Shown here in pieces: positions 55,080 to 64,000 of a DNA stretch of 64,000 nucleotides; within the stretch, counting starts at the first letter, position 1; the number at the start of each line of letters is the position of its first letter. The DNA comes from Trametes villosa (lineage: Eukaryota; Basidiomycota; Agaricomycetes; Polyporales; Polyporaceae), in assembly GCA_002964805.2 (NCBI GenBank), contig PUDQ02000003.1, positions 4,588,001 through 4,652,000 on the forward strand, read 5' to 3'. Under the pieces are notes generated by a model. The model was not told where the DNA came from and searched no databases. It saw only the letters and a program-made list of their open reading frames with translations. Both the position numbers and the translations under genes were made by a program.

Positions 55080-57919
55080 GAACACGTACAGCGGATATCG
55101 ATAAACCGTTCGGATTTTACGCTGCTTATGGAGCTTGGAGCGTCCGATCGCGAGCGCCCTACCCCCACGGGCCACGGCTGTACCGCGAACACCTAAACTG
55201 GCCAGACAGTGCTCACTGCTTGTGCCCGGAAGCAAGGGCAAGTCAGGTAAACGAGCGTTCGGGTATCTCGTAGTACTCCCTCCCGCCGTGCTTAGCAGGT
55301 AGTAGTAGCCCTATGGCAGTTTACGCGGGGCGCGAGCAGCGAACTCACCCCGCTCCAAAGATCCCTGAACAGCAAGACACGTAACGGTCTATCGATATGA
55401 AATACGCTATAAAGCTTTCCGCATTGCCGGTGGACAAAGCTACCTACCGCGTTCTCAGCACTCGGGCGGCGGCTCCTTTCTGTGAGTCCACGGAGACATT
55501 CCTTACGATATCACACTCATTTACTCTAGCTCCCGTTGCAACCCTTAGTGCACAGCGTGGATTTGCGCACACAAGCCCGGCCGTCGAGGAGAAGGACCCC
55601 GAACCCGTTCGATTACAATACACGCACAACGACCCTGCGCGCACGGCGTACGCTCTCGACGCCGTGACCGTGCCCGGCGCAGTGCCCACGCCGCGATGCC
55701 TGGGCTCCGCTGCATTCGAAGCGTTAAATCTGGCCATGTTCGTGCGCCGCCACATCCCCGTCATCACCATGGTCAGGTACGGCTCATCCGAGTGATGATG
55801 TACATGCAGGTAGGTTCCGCCGCCAAGATGTGGAGCCGTATACGAGCTTATCTCGTCGTTTCTAGCGCACCTTGGTCGACGTTTTATCGTCAATACTCGT
55901 TGGACGGATACTCGCACGAGAGGACATCGGCGCACACCTGTGGCGGAACCCCCAGCGAACAAAACTCGTACAATCTCTTAGGTATGTTCTATGGGCCCCC
56001 CTACTTACACGAAGCTCTCTGCCACTAGGAGTGCCGGTGCGCTGACAAATAGATGCAGCTAGATAGTAGTATCGTTCAAACTCGACCCCTACTAGGGCCT
56101 ACCTACGAGAATGGCCCTGGGGTCTCACGCAGTGAATCTGTGATGGAAATCTCGATGGAATTAGCCTCGTTTGCGCTAGCTGTAGATGGTAGTTCTAAGC
56201 TCGGTGCTAGGCACACGCTATTGTATTCCGCGTGCGGTGTGGAAAATCCGGGGGAAGGTGCAGATCACGTTTTGAGCGAATGCGGTATGCGTAGTGTTCG
56301 CGATCAGCCCGATGGTCTTCGATGCGCCCTGCGCCTCCCCGAGGCTCGCGGCGATGCGTCTTGTCCCCGCCTCTTATTGTCTGCGCTCCGGGACCGCCGG
56401 GCGGGAACTCGGGAGGCGGAGCGCCCATCACATTTTTGTCGCGGATTTTGTAACACGTCGTAATGGGATTACGACGAGCTTGTAATCCGTTGTAAGGGAA
56501 GGAATGATTGCAGACTCGCAATCTATCATAATGCCATTATTCTCACGTCGGTCCCTTTGCAACCTGCGAAATCATTGCAAGATTCGTCACGATGCCGCCG
56601 TCTCCCAAGATAGCGACTCCTTGCAATGGGTGCTACAATAGATGATATTTTCGCTTGCGTTGCAGACCAGTCATTCGAAACCAAAATCATGCTATGCGGA
56701 TAGAGACGATGTATTCAAGCGGTACTACTTGTACAACATGGGAAACGCCCACACACACACTCGGAGGTACAACGGTATATAGATGATCGTACTACAAGAC
56801 CCCAGGTAGACCCCAAGTAGACCAATCTGCGAGATAGAGGCCTCCCAGATAGAAGGAGCCACCGGTGCCGTTCGAGAACGCGCCGTGATGCTACCAAGAG
56901 CGAGGTACACGCAGTTAACAATTCATAAACGTTCATGTCCCGGTGGCGCAGCCAGGTAGTCCCTAAGCCAGCCTGAGGCCAGACCGCCGCGAACCAGCTC
57001 AAGCCGCAAGTCGAGCTCTAGAGCCACTGCAGAAGAGTCCTCAGAGAACCTAGGAAGACCGGCCCCCGCACAGAGCCCGAGACGATGCCAGCCAGAGTAG
57101 AGCCAGATGAAGAACCGTGCGACGCCACTAGCAGTCCAAGCCCTCGGAGACGCCGGTACCCAGAGGAAAGTGGGCTCGACGGCCATCTGTGAGGGGCGGG
57201 AGAGAAAGATGTCAGTGATAAATAATTGTTCTGGCACAGTGCACGACGAAAAGAGGGGCTGGGTGAGCACTCGGAGGAGCGCGAGGGCTGGGGGACTTGG
57301 TGCGTTGCGAAGGAACGAGGGGAAAAGGCCGATATCGAAGGGCGCCACCTGGGGCGGAGTGTTCAAACTCCGCCGTAAGACTGTATAGTTGATGCCACCG
57401 CGACTTGAAAGCCAACATAATCGAGCGCGCAGGTTGTGAAGCGATTGTAAGACGAGCGCAAAGATTGTGTTCACTTGGGACATTTACACGCGTCTTATAA
57501 GTCCTCATCAGCTCCTTGTGATACAGCGTAATGATCGTGGCGCTAATGACTAGAAACAAGATTACAACGGGCTTATATTGCTCCGTAAGCCATTACTAGA
57601 GCCCTAATTCTTGCCCACTTTATAACTTCCGCGCCGTTTCTGCGATGCCTGTGTGAGCGCGCGCTGCGAAGCGGCGACAAAGAATCAAACCGTGTCTTCG
57701 CACACGCCGCCACTCTGGTACATGAACATGGCTCGTGCAGCCTGCTCATGACCACATGTCACCCTGAAACGCCCTGCTCGTCTTGTTGAATCTTTGTCCC
57801 CGGATTCTAGATACCCAATTGTGTGTGTGCAAGAGCAGCAGCAGCAGCGTCCTCTCCTCCGCCGCCAGCAGCAGCAGCCGCCAGCTGAGCCCGTCGCAAT
57901 CCGCCCCATCGCCGCCGCC
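55080..57919. other. 2.8 kb without a confident gene
   Basis: An ATG frame at 55397-55795 (+, 132 aa) and minus-strand frames at 55444-55962 and 56923-57187 are open, but resemble nothing known. From about 56440 to 57600 the words TTGTAA, TTGTAAT and TTGCAA recur on both strands (for example TTTGTAACACGTCGTAATGG at 56445, TTACAACGGGCTTATATTGC at 57558). This could be an old, decayed mobile element. Confidence 0.4.
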
Positions 57920-59043
57920 ATGGGGAGCATCCGCATCCCGAATTTCCCAGCTTTCTGCCACCCGTACTTCGATCTCCGGAGCAACCCCCACTGCCACGCC
58001 GTCTCGCTCGCGGCCGAGAAGTGGGCGCTGTCGACCCCGCTCTTCCTCGACGCGGACGAGGAGGCACGCCTCCCTGGCGCACGACTCGGCCTGCTCGCCG
58101 CACTGTGCTTCCCGACATGCGACGCCAGCCAGCTGCTCGCGATCACGAAGTTTCTCGTCGTGATCACGCATTGGGTGGACCGGCCGCGGTCGCTGTACGC
58201 GGACGAGGAGGCGTTCGACCCGTGAGTCCCCCTCTCTCTTTCATCACACACGTCTCGGGCCACGCGCCTCCCCTTCCCCTGCGGCGTGTTCGCCTCCCGC
58301 GAGTCCGAGTGTGAAACGAAGCGGCCCGAACGAAGTAGAACCCCGGTCGGTACAGGCGAGCTGAGATTGTGCTTCGTTTACAGGATATGGGCCAAGTACT
58401 TCCGCCCGACGACGCGCCGAGAATGGCAGAAGCGCTTCCAGCGGCACCTAGCCGCCTTCCGCCTCGGGCAAGCACTCACGGCGCAGGATGCGGCGCAGGG
58501 CATCGTCCCCGATCTGGAGTCCTACATCGCGCTCCGGCGGGACGCGTGCGGGGTCAAAATGCTGCTCGACCTGGTGCTCTACGCGAGAGGTCTGCATGTG
58601 CCACCGCAAGTGTACGACCACCCCACACTGCGGAGATTGCGGCAAGACGCAGCGGATATTATCGCGTGGTCCACGGTATGTTCTTCTCCCGTCAACCTCG
58701 TCGGCTCCTGAGTTAATTTCTGTCTGTACGATAGGACGTCGCGGCGTACGCACGACGACCACATAGCAGCAACATCATCGCGGTGTTGATGCACGAACGA
58801 CGATATACCGCGCAGGCGGCCGCGCACTTCGCCGGCAACCTCGTCAAAGACACGATCGCGAACTTCGTCACGAACGAGACGTCCTTGCCAGCCTCCGGCG
58901 ACCGCGACTCCGACATCCACGCCTACGTCCAGGGCCTCCGCGACTGCGTGGTCGGCACCCTCCACTGGCTGTACGAGACCGATCGGTACTTCGGGGAGAC
59001 GGCCGAGGACGTGCGCTCGTCAGGCTGGGTCTTCCTCTCATGA
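57920..59043 (+). CDS. Terpene-synthase-fold protein lacking catalytic metal motifs
   Basis: Three exons (57920-58221, 58384-58675, 58735-59043) encode 300 aa. Family landmarks of fungal class I sesquiterpene synthases are clear: SNPHCHAVSLAAEKWAL near the start, LESYIALRRDACG (145-157, with the diphosphate-sensing Arg), NIIAVLMHER in place of HN(I/L)VTVVMHER, and the C-terminal ETDRYFG (the RY pair). The metal sites are gone. The Asp-rich motif position reads ITHWVD (82-87), with only the last Asp left. The NSE triad position reads T-D199-V-A-A-Y-A-R-R, so Asn, Ser and Glu ligands are replaced by Thr198, Ala202 and Arg206. The frame is intact with good splice sites. Either a non-catalytic protein or a gene in early decay. 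Confidence 0.78.
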
Positions 59044-59744
59044 AGCTGCACACGAATGCTCAACGCTCAACGCTTAATGCTCAATGCTCACGACCTCCTA
59101 CCTATGTTCCGCACGCCTTTATTGCAGACTGCCGCTAGTACTGCGAACTTCTTGACACATACTTGGACACGTCGCATTCTCCGTATTCGTATTCGTTCTC
59201 GCTCTCTGCTCCGCGTATATTCGCATCCTCACGCCCGCATCTGCACTGACTCCCCACGTACACTATTACCTACCTCCGGAAGGATGATGCCTGACTCGTA
59301 GCACGACTCGGACGTATGATAGATTCCGCCGCTCCGCCGCGTCTTCGTGATTCGCGGGGCGGCGGCGCGCACCAGCACTAGTTTGTCGACCCACTGCTCC
59401 TCTCCCTGGTCTCACAGGTTGTTTTTATAGTCGCTCAGCTTATGTATATCCCCAGTCAATGGATACCTTGCGATATGATGAGTTGGGGCCGTTCTGACAG
59501 GGGACCACGGAGGAATTGATAACGACATTTCCGGAGCCGTACTCGAACAATGGGTGGCGCAATATGTATAAGATCGGGCTTCGGTACTACCGCTACGTAC
59601 GTGTAAGTACCTTGGGCTGACGCACCCGATCTTTGACTGACTGCACGGTGCTGTTAGGGGAAATATTTGGACGACGACACAATTCTATCACTGACCAACT
59701 CTTCAGATGCATCCCCGCTCGAGTGAACGCCATCCCGCCTTGTC
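59044..59744. other. Convergent intergenic stretch
   Basis: 700 bp between the terpene-synthase-like gene and F-box gene 3. A 7-bp tandem repeat (59056-59090) starts 13 bp after the stop codon. No gene seen. Confidence 0.45.
59056..59090. repeat. Five copies of a 7-bp tandem repeat
   Basis: The unit ATGCTCA/ACGCTCA occurs five times head to tail (35 bp) with one or two changes per unit, just after the terpene-synthase-like stop codon. Confidence 0.9.
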
Positions 59745-61523
59745 TCAATCGTCTTCCAGGTCGGGCGGACCGTCTTCGAGTTGTTCCCCGAGTCGTGTGA
59801 AGAACGTCAAATTGTCGACCAAGTGTTGCAGCCGGTTGCGGTAGCCATCCACGGCGTCGCCTTCTATGGGGTCGAAGCGTCCCAGATCGAAATCTAGAAC
59901 GAGCGTGTAGAGGCGCAGCCCGCGTTCGGCGCGGACATCGAGAGCCTCGCACACAGGCTCGAGGGCGGTAGCATGGAACTCCTCGCCGTCGTCGTCTAGC
60001 TCTTCCAGGACTACGGAACGCAGAGCAGGGCAGCATGCCTCGGACTGGCTGGACGACGCCCGAAGAGCAATCCACATCGACTGGCAGAGCCCGGATCCAG
60101 TGATCTGAAGCGACTCCAGGCACTCGAAGTGCCTGAAGATCAGCACCCAATGCCAGGTGTCAGCCTCCCAGTGCTTCGTCGTCGCGTGGGGGGAGAAGTC
60201 CCCGGTGAAGTGCAGGGACGTAATCGGCGCGCCGTGACAGATGGTCTGCAGCTCGATGATGGCTTGGTAAGCGTCGTCTTCAGTCCAGAATATCTCCCCG
60301 CCATCCAAGGACAACGCGACGGACGCTTTATCGCCGGAGCCTTGCATATACATCTCGTACACCTCGTCGGAGACGACGACATCCGCAGATGTGATCGATT
60401 GCAGAGCCGGGAAGGTGGTCTTGGGTTCCCTGGGCAGCATGCTGATGATGGCGCCGTCCACGGGCGTGTCTTCCGCGTCTGCGCCCTTGTCACCCCTGAT
60501 CGTGATCTCTCTTGCGTTGGGAAAGTGGAGATACGAGAGGACCAGGGCGATTTCGTCGCAAAGGTCTCCGGAGAGGCGCAAAGTGCGCACTCGAGAAAGC
60601 GATACCGTCGGCCTACGAGATCCATCCGAAATCGTGAGTGGCTGCTCGTCGGAGAAGTCGTCCAGGTCTGATGGCAGGGAACGCTCCAGATCAAGCACTT
60701 CGAGCTGGGGGCATCCCTCGAGCATGTTCAAGAACCAGGCGAAATTGACCCACGCGCAATTCCGCAGCTTCAGTCGGGGGAGGCGAGAGTAGAGCGTGGT
60801 GTTCAACGTCGGCATTAGTCCATACAACGACAAGCACTGGAGCGCAGAGCTCGCGTCTTGGATGCGGGGAACCCTTGGATACCCGCTGCCCTCGCAAGCA
60901 ATGAAGAGGTCCACGAGTGTAGGCAGCAGCCGCGTACCGACGAGCTCCTCGAGGTCGCCTGCGACTAAGGCGTTGGCACTGATCCGTTCGAAGTGCAGAG
61001 TGCGGATATCATCGAGCCAGTCTTGAAGGATATACACTAGGGACTTCCACGGGAAATCTGCGCTTTCGAAGTAGATATCGACGGGAGAGCCACGGGTCGC
61101 ACGTTCGAGCGAGAGGGAGAGGAGCTCTGTGTTTCGTTGAACGACGATGCTTCTCCAGAATAGCGGGTTTGAGATCACAATAGCACGCCATTGGGAGCAG
61201 ACCGCGAAAATGCGAAACCAGCGCAGAGCAGCCGCATCGTCTCGAGGAAGCGCGAAGGTGTGGATTTGTACGACGTGGAGAATTTCCGCGAGGATCTCCA
61301 CCGGTAGGGTGTTGATTGGTGTAGAAGAGTTGAGATGGCGATTCACTTCTAGCAGCTCTTGATCTATCGCGGAACGCGCGTCGACCAACATTTCCCGACG
61401 AACAAGCCAGGCCTCGCGAGTGCGTCCCTGTACACAAGACGCTGCCAGTGGTAGGGAGTCATCCACTGACAAGGCTAACCATGAGCGAAGAAGCATTCGC
61501 GTAATTATACCGTCAAAAACCAT
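59745..61523 (-). CDS. F-box protein 3
   Basis: A single exon encodes 592 aa from the ATG at 61523. An N-terminal helix RREMLVDARSAIDQELLEVN (about 44-62) precedes the F-box INTLPVEILAEILHV (70-84), then FRIFAVCSQWRAIVISNPLFW. This helix-plus-F-box start is the standard layout of Agaricomycete F-box proteins. The rest is irregular leucine-rich sequence with acidic patches near the C-terminus (EDGPPDLEDD). Probable SCF ubiquitin-ligase adaptor; target unknown. It is not close to F-box 1 and 2. Divergent from the rhodanese gene over 482 bp. A start at Met10 of the frame is possible. Confidence 0.83.
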   Translation of the reverse strand: MVFDGIITRMLLRSWLALSVDDSLPLAASCVQGRTREAWLVRREMLVDARSAIDQELLEVNRHLNSSTPINTLPVEILAEILHVVQIHTFALPRDDAAALRWFRIFAVCSQWRAIVISNPLFWRSIVVQRNTELLSLSLERATRGSPVDIYFESADFPWKSLVYILQDWLDDIRTLHFERISANALVAGDLEELVGTRLLPTLVDLFIACEGSGYPRVPRIQDASSALQCLSLYGLMPTLNTTLYSRLPRLKLRNCAWVNFAWFLNMLEGCPQLEVLDLERSLPSDLDDFSDEQPLTISDGSRRPTVSLSRVRTLRLSGDLCDEIALVLSYLHFPNAREITIRGDKGADAEDTPVDGAIISMLPREPKTTFPALQSITSADVVVSDEVYEMYMQGSGDKASVALSLDGGEIFWTEDDAYQAIIELQTICHGAPITSLHFTGDFSPHATTKHWEADTWHWVLIFRHFECLESLQITGSGLCQSMWIALRASSSQSEACCPALRSVVLEELDDDGEEFHATALEPVCEALDVRAERGLRLYTLVLDFDLGRFDPIEGDAVDGYRNRLQHLVDNLTFFTRLGEQLEDGPPDLEDD

Positions 61524-61648
61524 TTAAATTCAGAGAAGAGGACCGCATACCAGCGTTCATGTTGATTATATCGGATGATAGCTCAAGTAGTGTGGGTTCG
61601 TGTTGACTGTAGATGGTGGTGCGAATGTGAGATGACCGGACTCGGCAG

Positions 61649-61702
61649 CGCTCGGTGCTCAGCGCTCAGCGCTCAGCGCTCAGATCTCAGGCTCAGCCTG
61701 AG
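61649..61702. repeat. 7-bp tandem repeat and perfect hairpin
   Basis: Units of AGCGCTC occur three to four times (61656-61684). They are followed by an exact inverted repeat CTCAGGCT-C-AGCCTGAG at 61686-61702 (8-bp stem, 1-nt loop). It lies in the divergent promoter between F-box 3 and the rhodanese-domain gene. Confidence 0.85.
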
Positions 61703-62005
61703 CGCTCGGCCCCCGGCTATGGCACGGCGTCCACGACGATAGGTAAGTACTGGAACAGCCTTCACCACTCACCCCTCACCATTCACAATCAAGTTAGGTA
61801 TGCATCGCTAGTCTTCTTATACTACACGATCGGAAGCGCACTGAACTCTTGGGTTGGATAGGTAAAGTACTTACTTAGGTTGCCACAAGGCGAGCAGTAC
61901 TTAGTAGTTTCTGGGATTCTCCAGCACCTCATCAACCAACTTCAAACCGTTCTCGGCGACTCGGGGAACCGAGGTTTATTGACTCCTGCAGACTGAGGGA
62001 TCGCA

Positions 62006-63052
62006 ATGTCACATCCTCAGCAAGCTCGGTGGTCATCGAGCTCCTCCTCCCGTTCAAGCAGTACCAGCTACGGCGAAGTCATCCCCCAACCCGAGTTCCC
62101 CTCGCGAGAACACCGTGGAGAGGGGCAAAGTTCGCCAGTTAGATCAGCCTCTCCTGACGCACTTGGTCCTGTTCGGGAACAGGTCGCCCAAAAGATCGTG
62201 CTTCGGGCTACGCGCGACGCGGAGACCGTAGAAGGCACCAAGGTTGGCGTCGTGCTCACCCTCCCCTACTCCTCCGGAGAAGAGTTCCTGAACTCCCTCG
62301 CCTCGGAGCTCAAGAGGGTGATGACGCCCAAGCACCAGTCATACCTCTTCGTCCTCGCCCTCCCGCACCGTGGCACGAGCCCCGTTCTCATCTGCAGCTC
62401 GTCGGAGGAGCTCGCCGAGCGCGCAGGCATCCTGGTCCGGTCCAAGTTCCTCAACCGCGTTGAGCGGCACGACCTGCGGCACGGGCGCTGGGGCGCGCTC
62501 ATCCGCGACCTCTGTAGCTCCAACTTCGATGAGGCCGCGCTGTGGGACGCCGCGCGCAAGGCGGCGCGACAGCCGATGGACCCGCTGGACCCACCGCCCG
62601 GCTCGCGCAGCATCGCACAAATCCTCGAGCACGCGCGCGCACGCCTCCAGCGCATCACGCCGCAGCAGGCGTTTGACGAGCTCCAGGACGCGGCCGTGCT
62701 CTGGCCCGTCGTGCTCGTCGACATCCGCCCCGAGGCGCAGCGGCGCACGTACGGGAGCATCGCGGGCGCGTTGATCGTGGAGCGGAACGTACTCGAGTGG
62801 CGGTTCGACCCTCGCTGTGCGTACCGGCTGCCGATCGCGGACCGATACGACTTGCGGGTGATCGTGTTTTGCCAGGAGAGCTATACGTCCTCGCTCGCGG
62901 CCGCGTCCTTGCACGATCTGGGCCTGCTGAACGCGACGGACATGATCGGTGGCTACGCCGCCTGGAAGGAAGCCGGTCTGCCAGATGAAGTCGAGGTGGC
63001 GTCGTCGGCTCCACCTACGGACGGTCGGGTGTCTGTTCCCGTGGAGAACTAA
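62006..63052 (+). CDS. Rhodanese-domain protein
   Basis: One exon encodes 348 aa. Residues 1-60 are Ser-rich and probably disordered. Residues about 78-200 form an unassigned domain (VGVVLTLPYSSGEEFLNSLA, VLALPHRGTSPVLIC). Residues about 215-335 are rhodanese-like: VVLVDIRPEAQR (CH2A-type motif, near 235), RVIVFCQESYTSSLAA with the candidate catalytic Cys289, and MIGGYAAWKEAGLP at the end, the usual GG..AW..AG. The active-site loop CQESYTSS is close to the six-residue loop of sulfurtransferases (C...S/T), so sulfur transfer or phosphatase-like activity is possible but unproven. No signal peptide. Confidence 0.85.
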   Translation: MSHPQQARWSSSSSSRSSSTSYGEVIPQPEFPSREHRGEGQSSPVRSASPDALGPVREQVAQKIVLRATRDAETVEGTKVGVVLTLPYSSGEEFLNSLASELKRVMTPKHQSYLFVLALPHRGTSPVLICSSSEELAERAGILVRSKFLNRVERHDLRHGRWGALIRDLCSSNFDEAALWDAARKAARQPMDPLDPPPGSRSIAQILEHARARLQRITPQQAFDELQDAAVLWPVVLVDIRPEAQRRTYGSIAGALIVERNVLEWRFDPRCAYRLPIADRYDLRVIVFCQESYTSSLAAASLHDLGLLNATDMIGGYAAWKEAGLPDEVEVASSAPPTDGRVSVPVEN

Positions 63053-63228
63053 CCAGGGATGAACAGAGCGAGGACAAGGGATATACAAGGTACGTATCGT
63101 AGACGTTTCCCGGCTTGTATCGCTGACGGGACGCCCTGTTTCATGTTTTTAGGTGAAAATCTCGTGTATAGATGTACCCCAATTCCGATCCAGCTTCTAC
63201 AATTGTACAACAAGCGATAGTCCCAGCA

Positions 63229-64000
63229 TCAATAAGGTAGCTCCCAATCCTCGTACGAAACCTCCCCATCCACCAGTGAGCCCAAGGTCGCCATAACTGC
63301 TTCGTGCGCTGCCATCGACTCTACGGATTCCCTGTCCAAGCCAATCATATCCAGACGGAGCTCAGACAAGCGTGCGAAGCCCCGCTCGACACGCAGTGAC
63401 AACGCCTGGATGAAACTTTGCGCCAACTCGGGGGTCCACCGCAGCCCATCGATGCTGACGACGCGAAGGTCCTCTAGACTGACGTCTGGATCCCGGAGGG
63501 CCTCGCAGGCGGCCATGGCCTGCTCCGCACGTCCGCCCCTCTGGCTCCCGATGGCCAACTCCGTGATGGCAGGGAACTTCTTGAAGAACTCCACCCACAG
63601 CGCTGTGGGGACGTCCAAGACGTAAAGCTCGGCGATCCGGAGGGGCGCGCGAGCGAGCAGGACGCAAGCTTCTCGCAGGGCGCGCTCGTGCGAGACCCTG
63701 ACTGGAGCGTCAGTCCACCCGAAGTAGTCGAGGCTGAGCCAGCTCGGGCCAATGTCTGAACCCGGTATCTCGAAACGTATGTTGTTGTGCGTGATCCGCG
63801 CGAGCGTCGCCGCGCCGAGGATGGGAATGCGCGTGGTGTCGCACGGGAGGTGATCCAGGAAGCCTTCCAGGGTGGACTCCGCATCCTTCCCGTTCTCGTC
63901 GACCTGCGCGTACAGCTGTATCTCCGCCTCGAGAGGCAAATTGATGTGCGACAGCAGTTGATACATGTCGGGCTTAGGGAACCCTAAAGCAGGGTAGGAG
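63229..64000 (-). CDS. F-box/LRR-like protein, C-terminal part (cut by window edge)
   Basis: The frame is open from the stop at 63229-63231 to the right edge and enters the window without a stop (ALGFPKPDMYQLLSHINLPL...). The first Met visible (63966) is therefore probably internal. About 256 aa are seen. The pattern LGFPKP..LLSHINLPLEAEIQLYA, SLDYFGWTDAPVRV and ALREACVLLARAPLRIAELYVLDV is the usual C-terminal part of Agaricomycete F-box/LRR proteins. The F-box itself would lie beyond the window. Confidence 0.75.
   Translation of the reverse strand, partial: SYPALGFPKPDMYQLLSHINLPLEAEIQLYAQVDENGKDAESTLEGFLDHLPCDTTRIPILGAATLARITHNNIRFEIPGSDIGPSWLSLDYFGWTDAPVRVSHERALREACVLLARAPLRIAELYVLDVPTALWVEFFKKFPAITELAIGSQRGGRAEQAMAACEALRDPDVSLEDLRVVSIDGLRWTPELAQSFIQALSLRVERGFARLSELRLDMIGLDRESVESMAAHEAVMATLGSLVDGEVSYEDWELPY

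Noticed and set aside
55397..55795. 132-aa plus-strand frame
   Set aside because: It has an ATG but no recognisable domain or gene context, and the opposite strand is equally open.
56923..57187. 87-aa minus-strand frame starting MAVEPTFLWV
   Set aside because: No family recognised and no splice or promoter support.
1..64000. CRISPR arrays, bacterial operons, ribosome binding sites, rRNA genes
   Set aside because: The window is eukaryotic with spliced genes; no array of spaced repeats and no rRNA sequence is seen.

Overview
The window looks like nuclear DNA of a filamentous basidiomycete, most likely an Agaricomycete (Polyporales would fit, but the sequence alone does not prove it). Genes are GC-rich and cut by many 50-80 nt introns with GTRNGT donors. 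Some exons are tiny, three introns look like GC-AG type, and F-box, terpene-synthase-like and beta-trefoil lectin-like genes have the usual mushroom style. Coding models below were built by hand: exon phases were checked and joined reading frames counted.

Layout. 0-4.5 kb: a single-pass membrane protein (-) and a short-chain dehydrogenase (+). 4.9-17.2 kb, cluster I: four members of an unrecognised protein family (here 'FGW family': an N-terminal ..PYFFGW..T..WL motif and a C-terminal RPT.AQY.WL..V.PGEP.W(F/Y)RS motif), a 0.9 kb inverted repeat between two divergent members, and two intact two-domain beta-trefoil genes. 17.6-19.9 kb: a 12-exon amino-acid permease. 20.6-25.3 kb: a divergent pair of paralogous F-box genes. 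25.7-31.7 kb: a spartin/senescence-domain protein with a duplicated N-terminal domain, a secreted alpha/beta hydrolase and a seven-helix membrane protein. 32.96 kb: an intron-containing tRNA-Ser(AGA). 33.4-37.2 kb: an LSH/HELLS-type SNF2 ATPase with MluI cell-cycle-box motifs upstream.

37.7-49.2 kb, cluster II: a mirror-orientation copy of the lectin pair (one dead, one intact), two paralogous F-box genes, one dead and three intact FGW genes, and a further lectin remnant. 50.1-54.5 kb: a divergent housekeeping pair, the DNA polymerase epsilon histone-fold subunit (DPB4/POLE3 type) and GPI13. 54.5-57.9 kb holds no confident gene. 57.9-63.1 kb: a terpene-synthase-fold protein that has lost its metal-binding residues, an F-box gene and a rhodanese-domain protein. 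The right edge cuts another F-box/LRR-like gene.

The most interesting content is the pair of clusters (4.9-17.2 and 37.7-47.0 kb), where an undescribed small-protein family and a two-domain lectin-like family are repeatedly duplicated, inverted and broken next to each other, flanked in cluster II by F-box genes. This is a fast birth-and-death arrangement. What the FGW proteins do is unknown.
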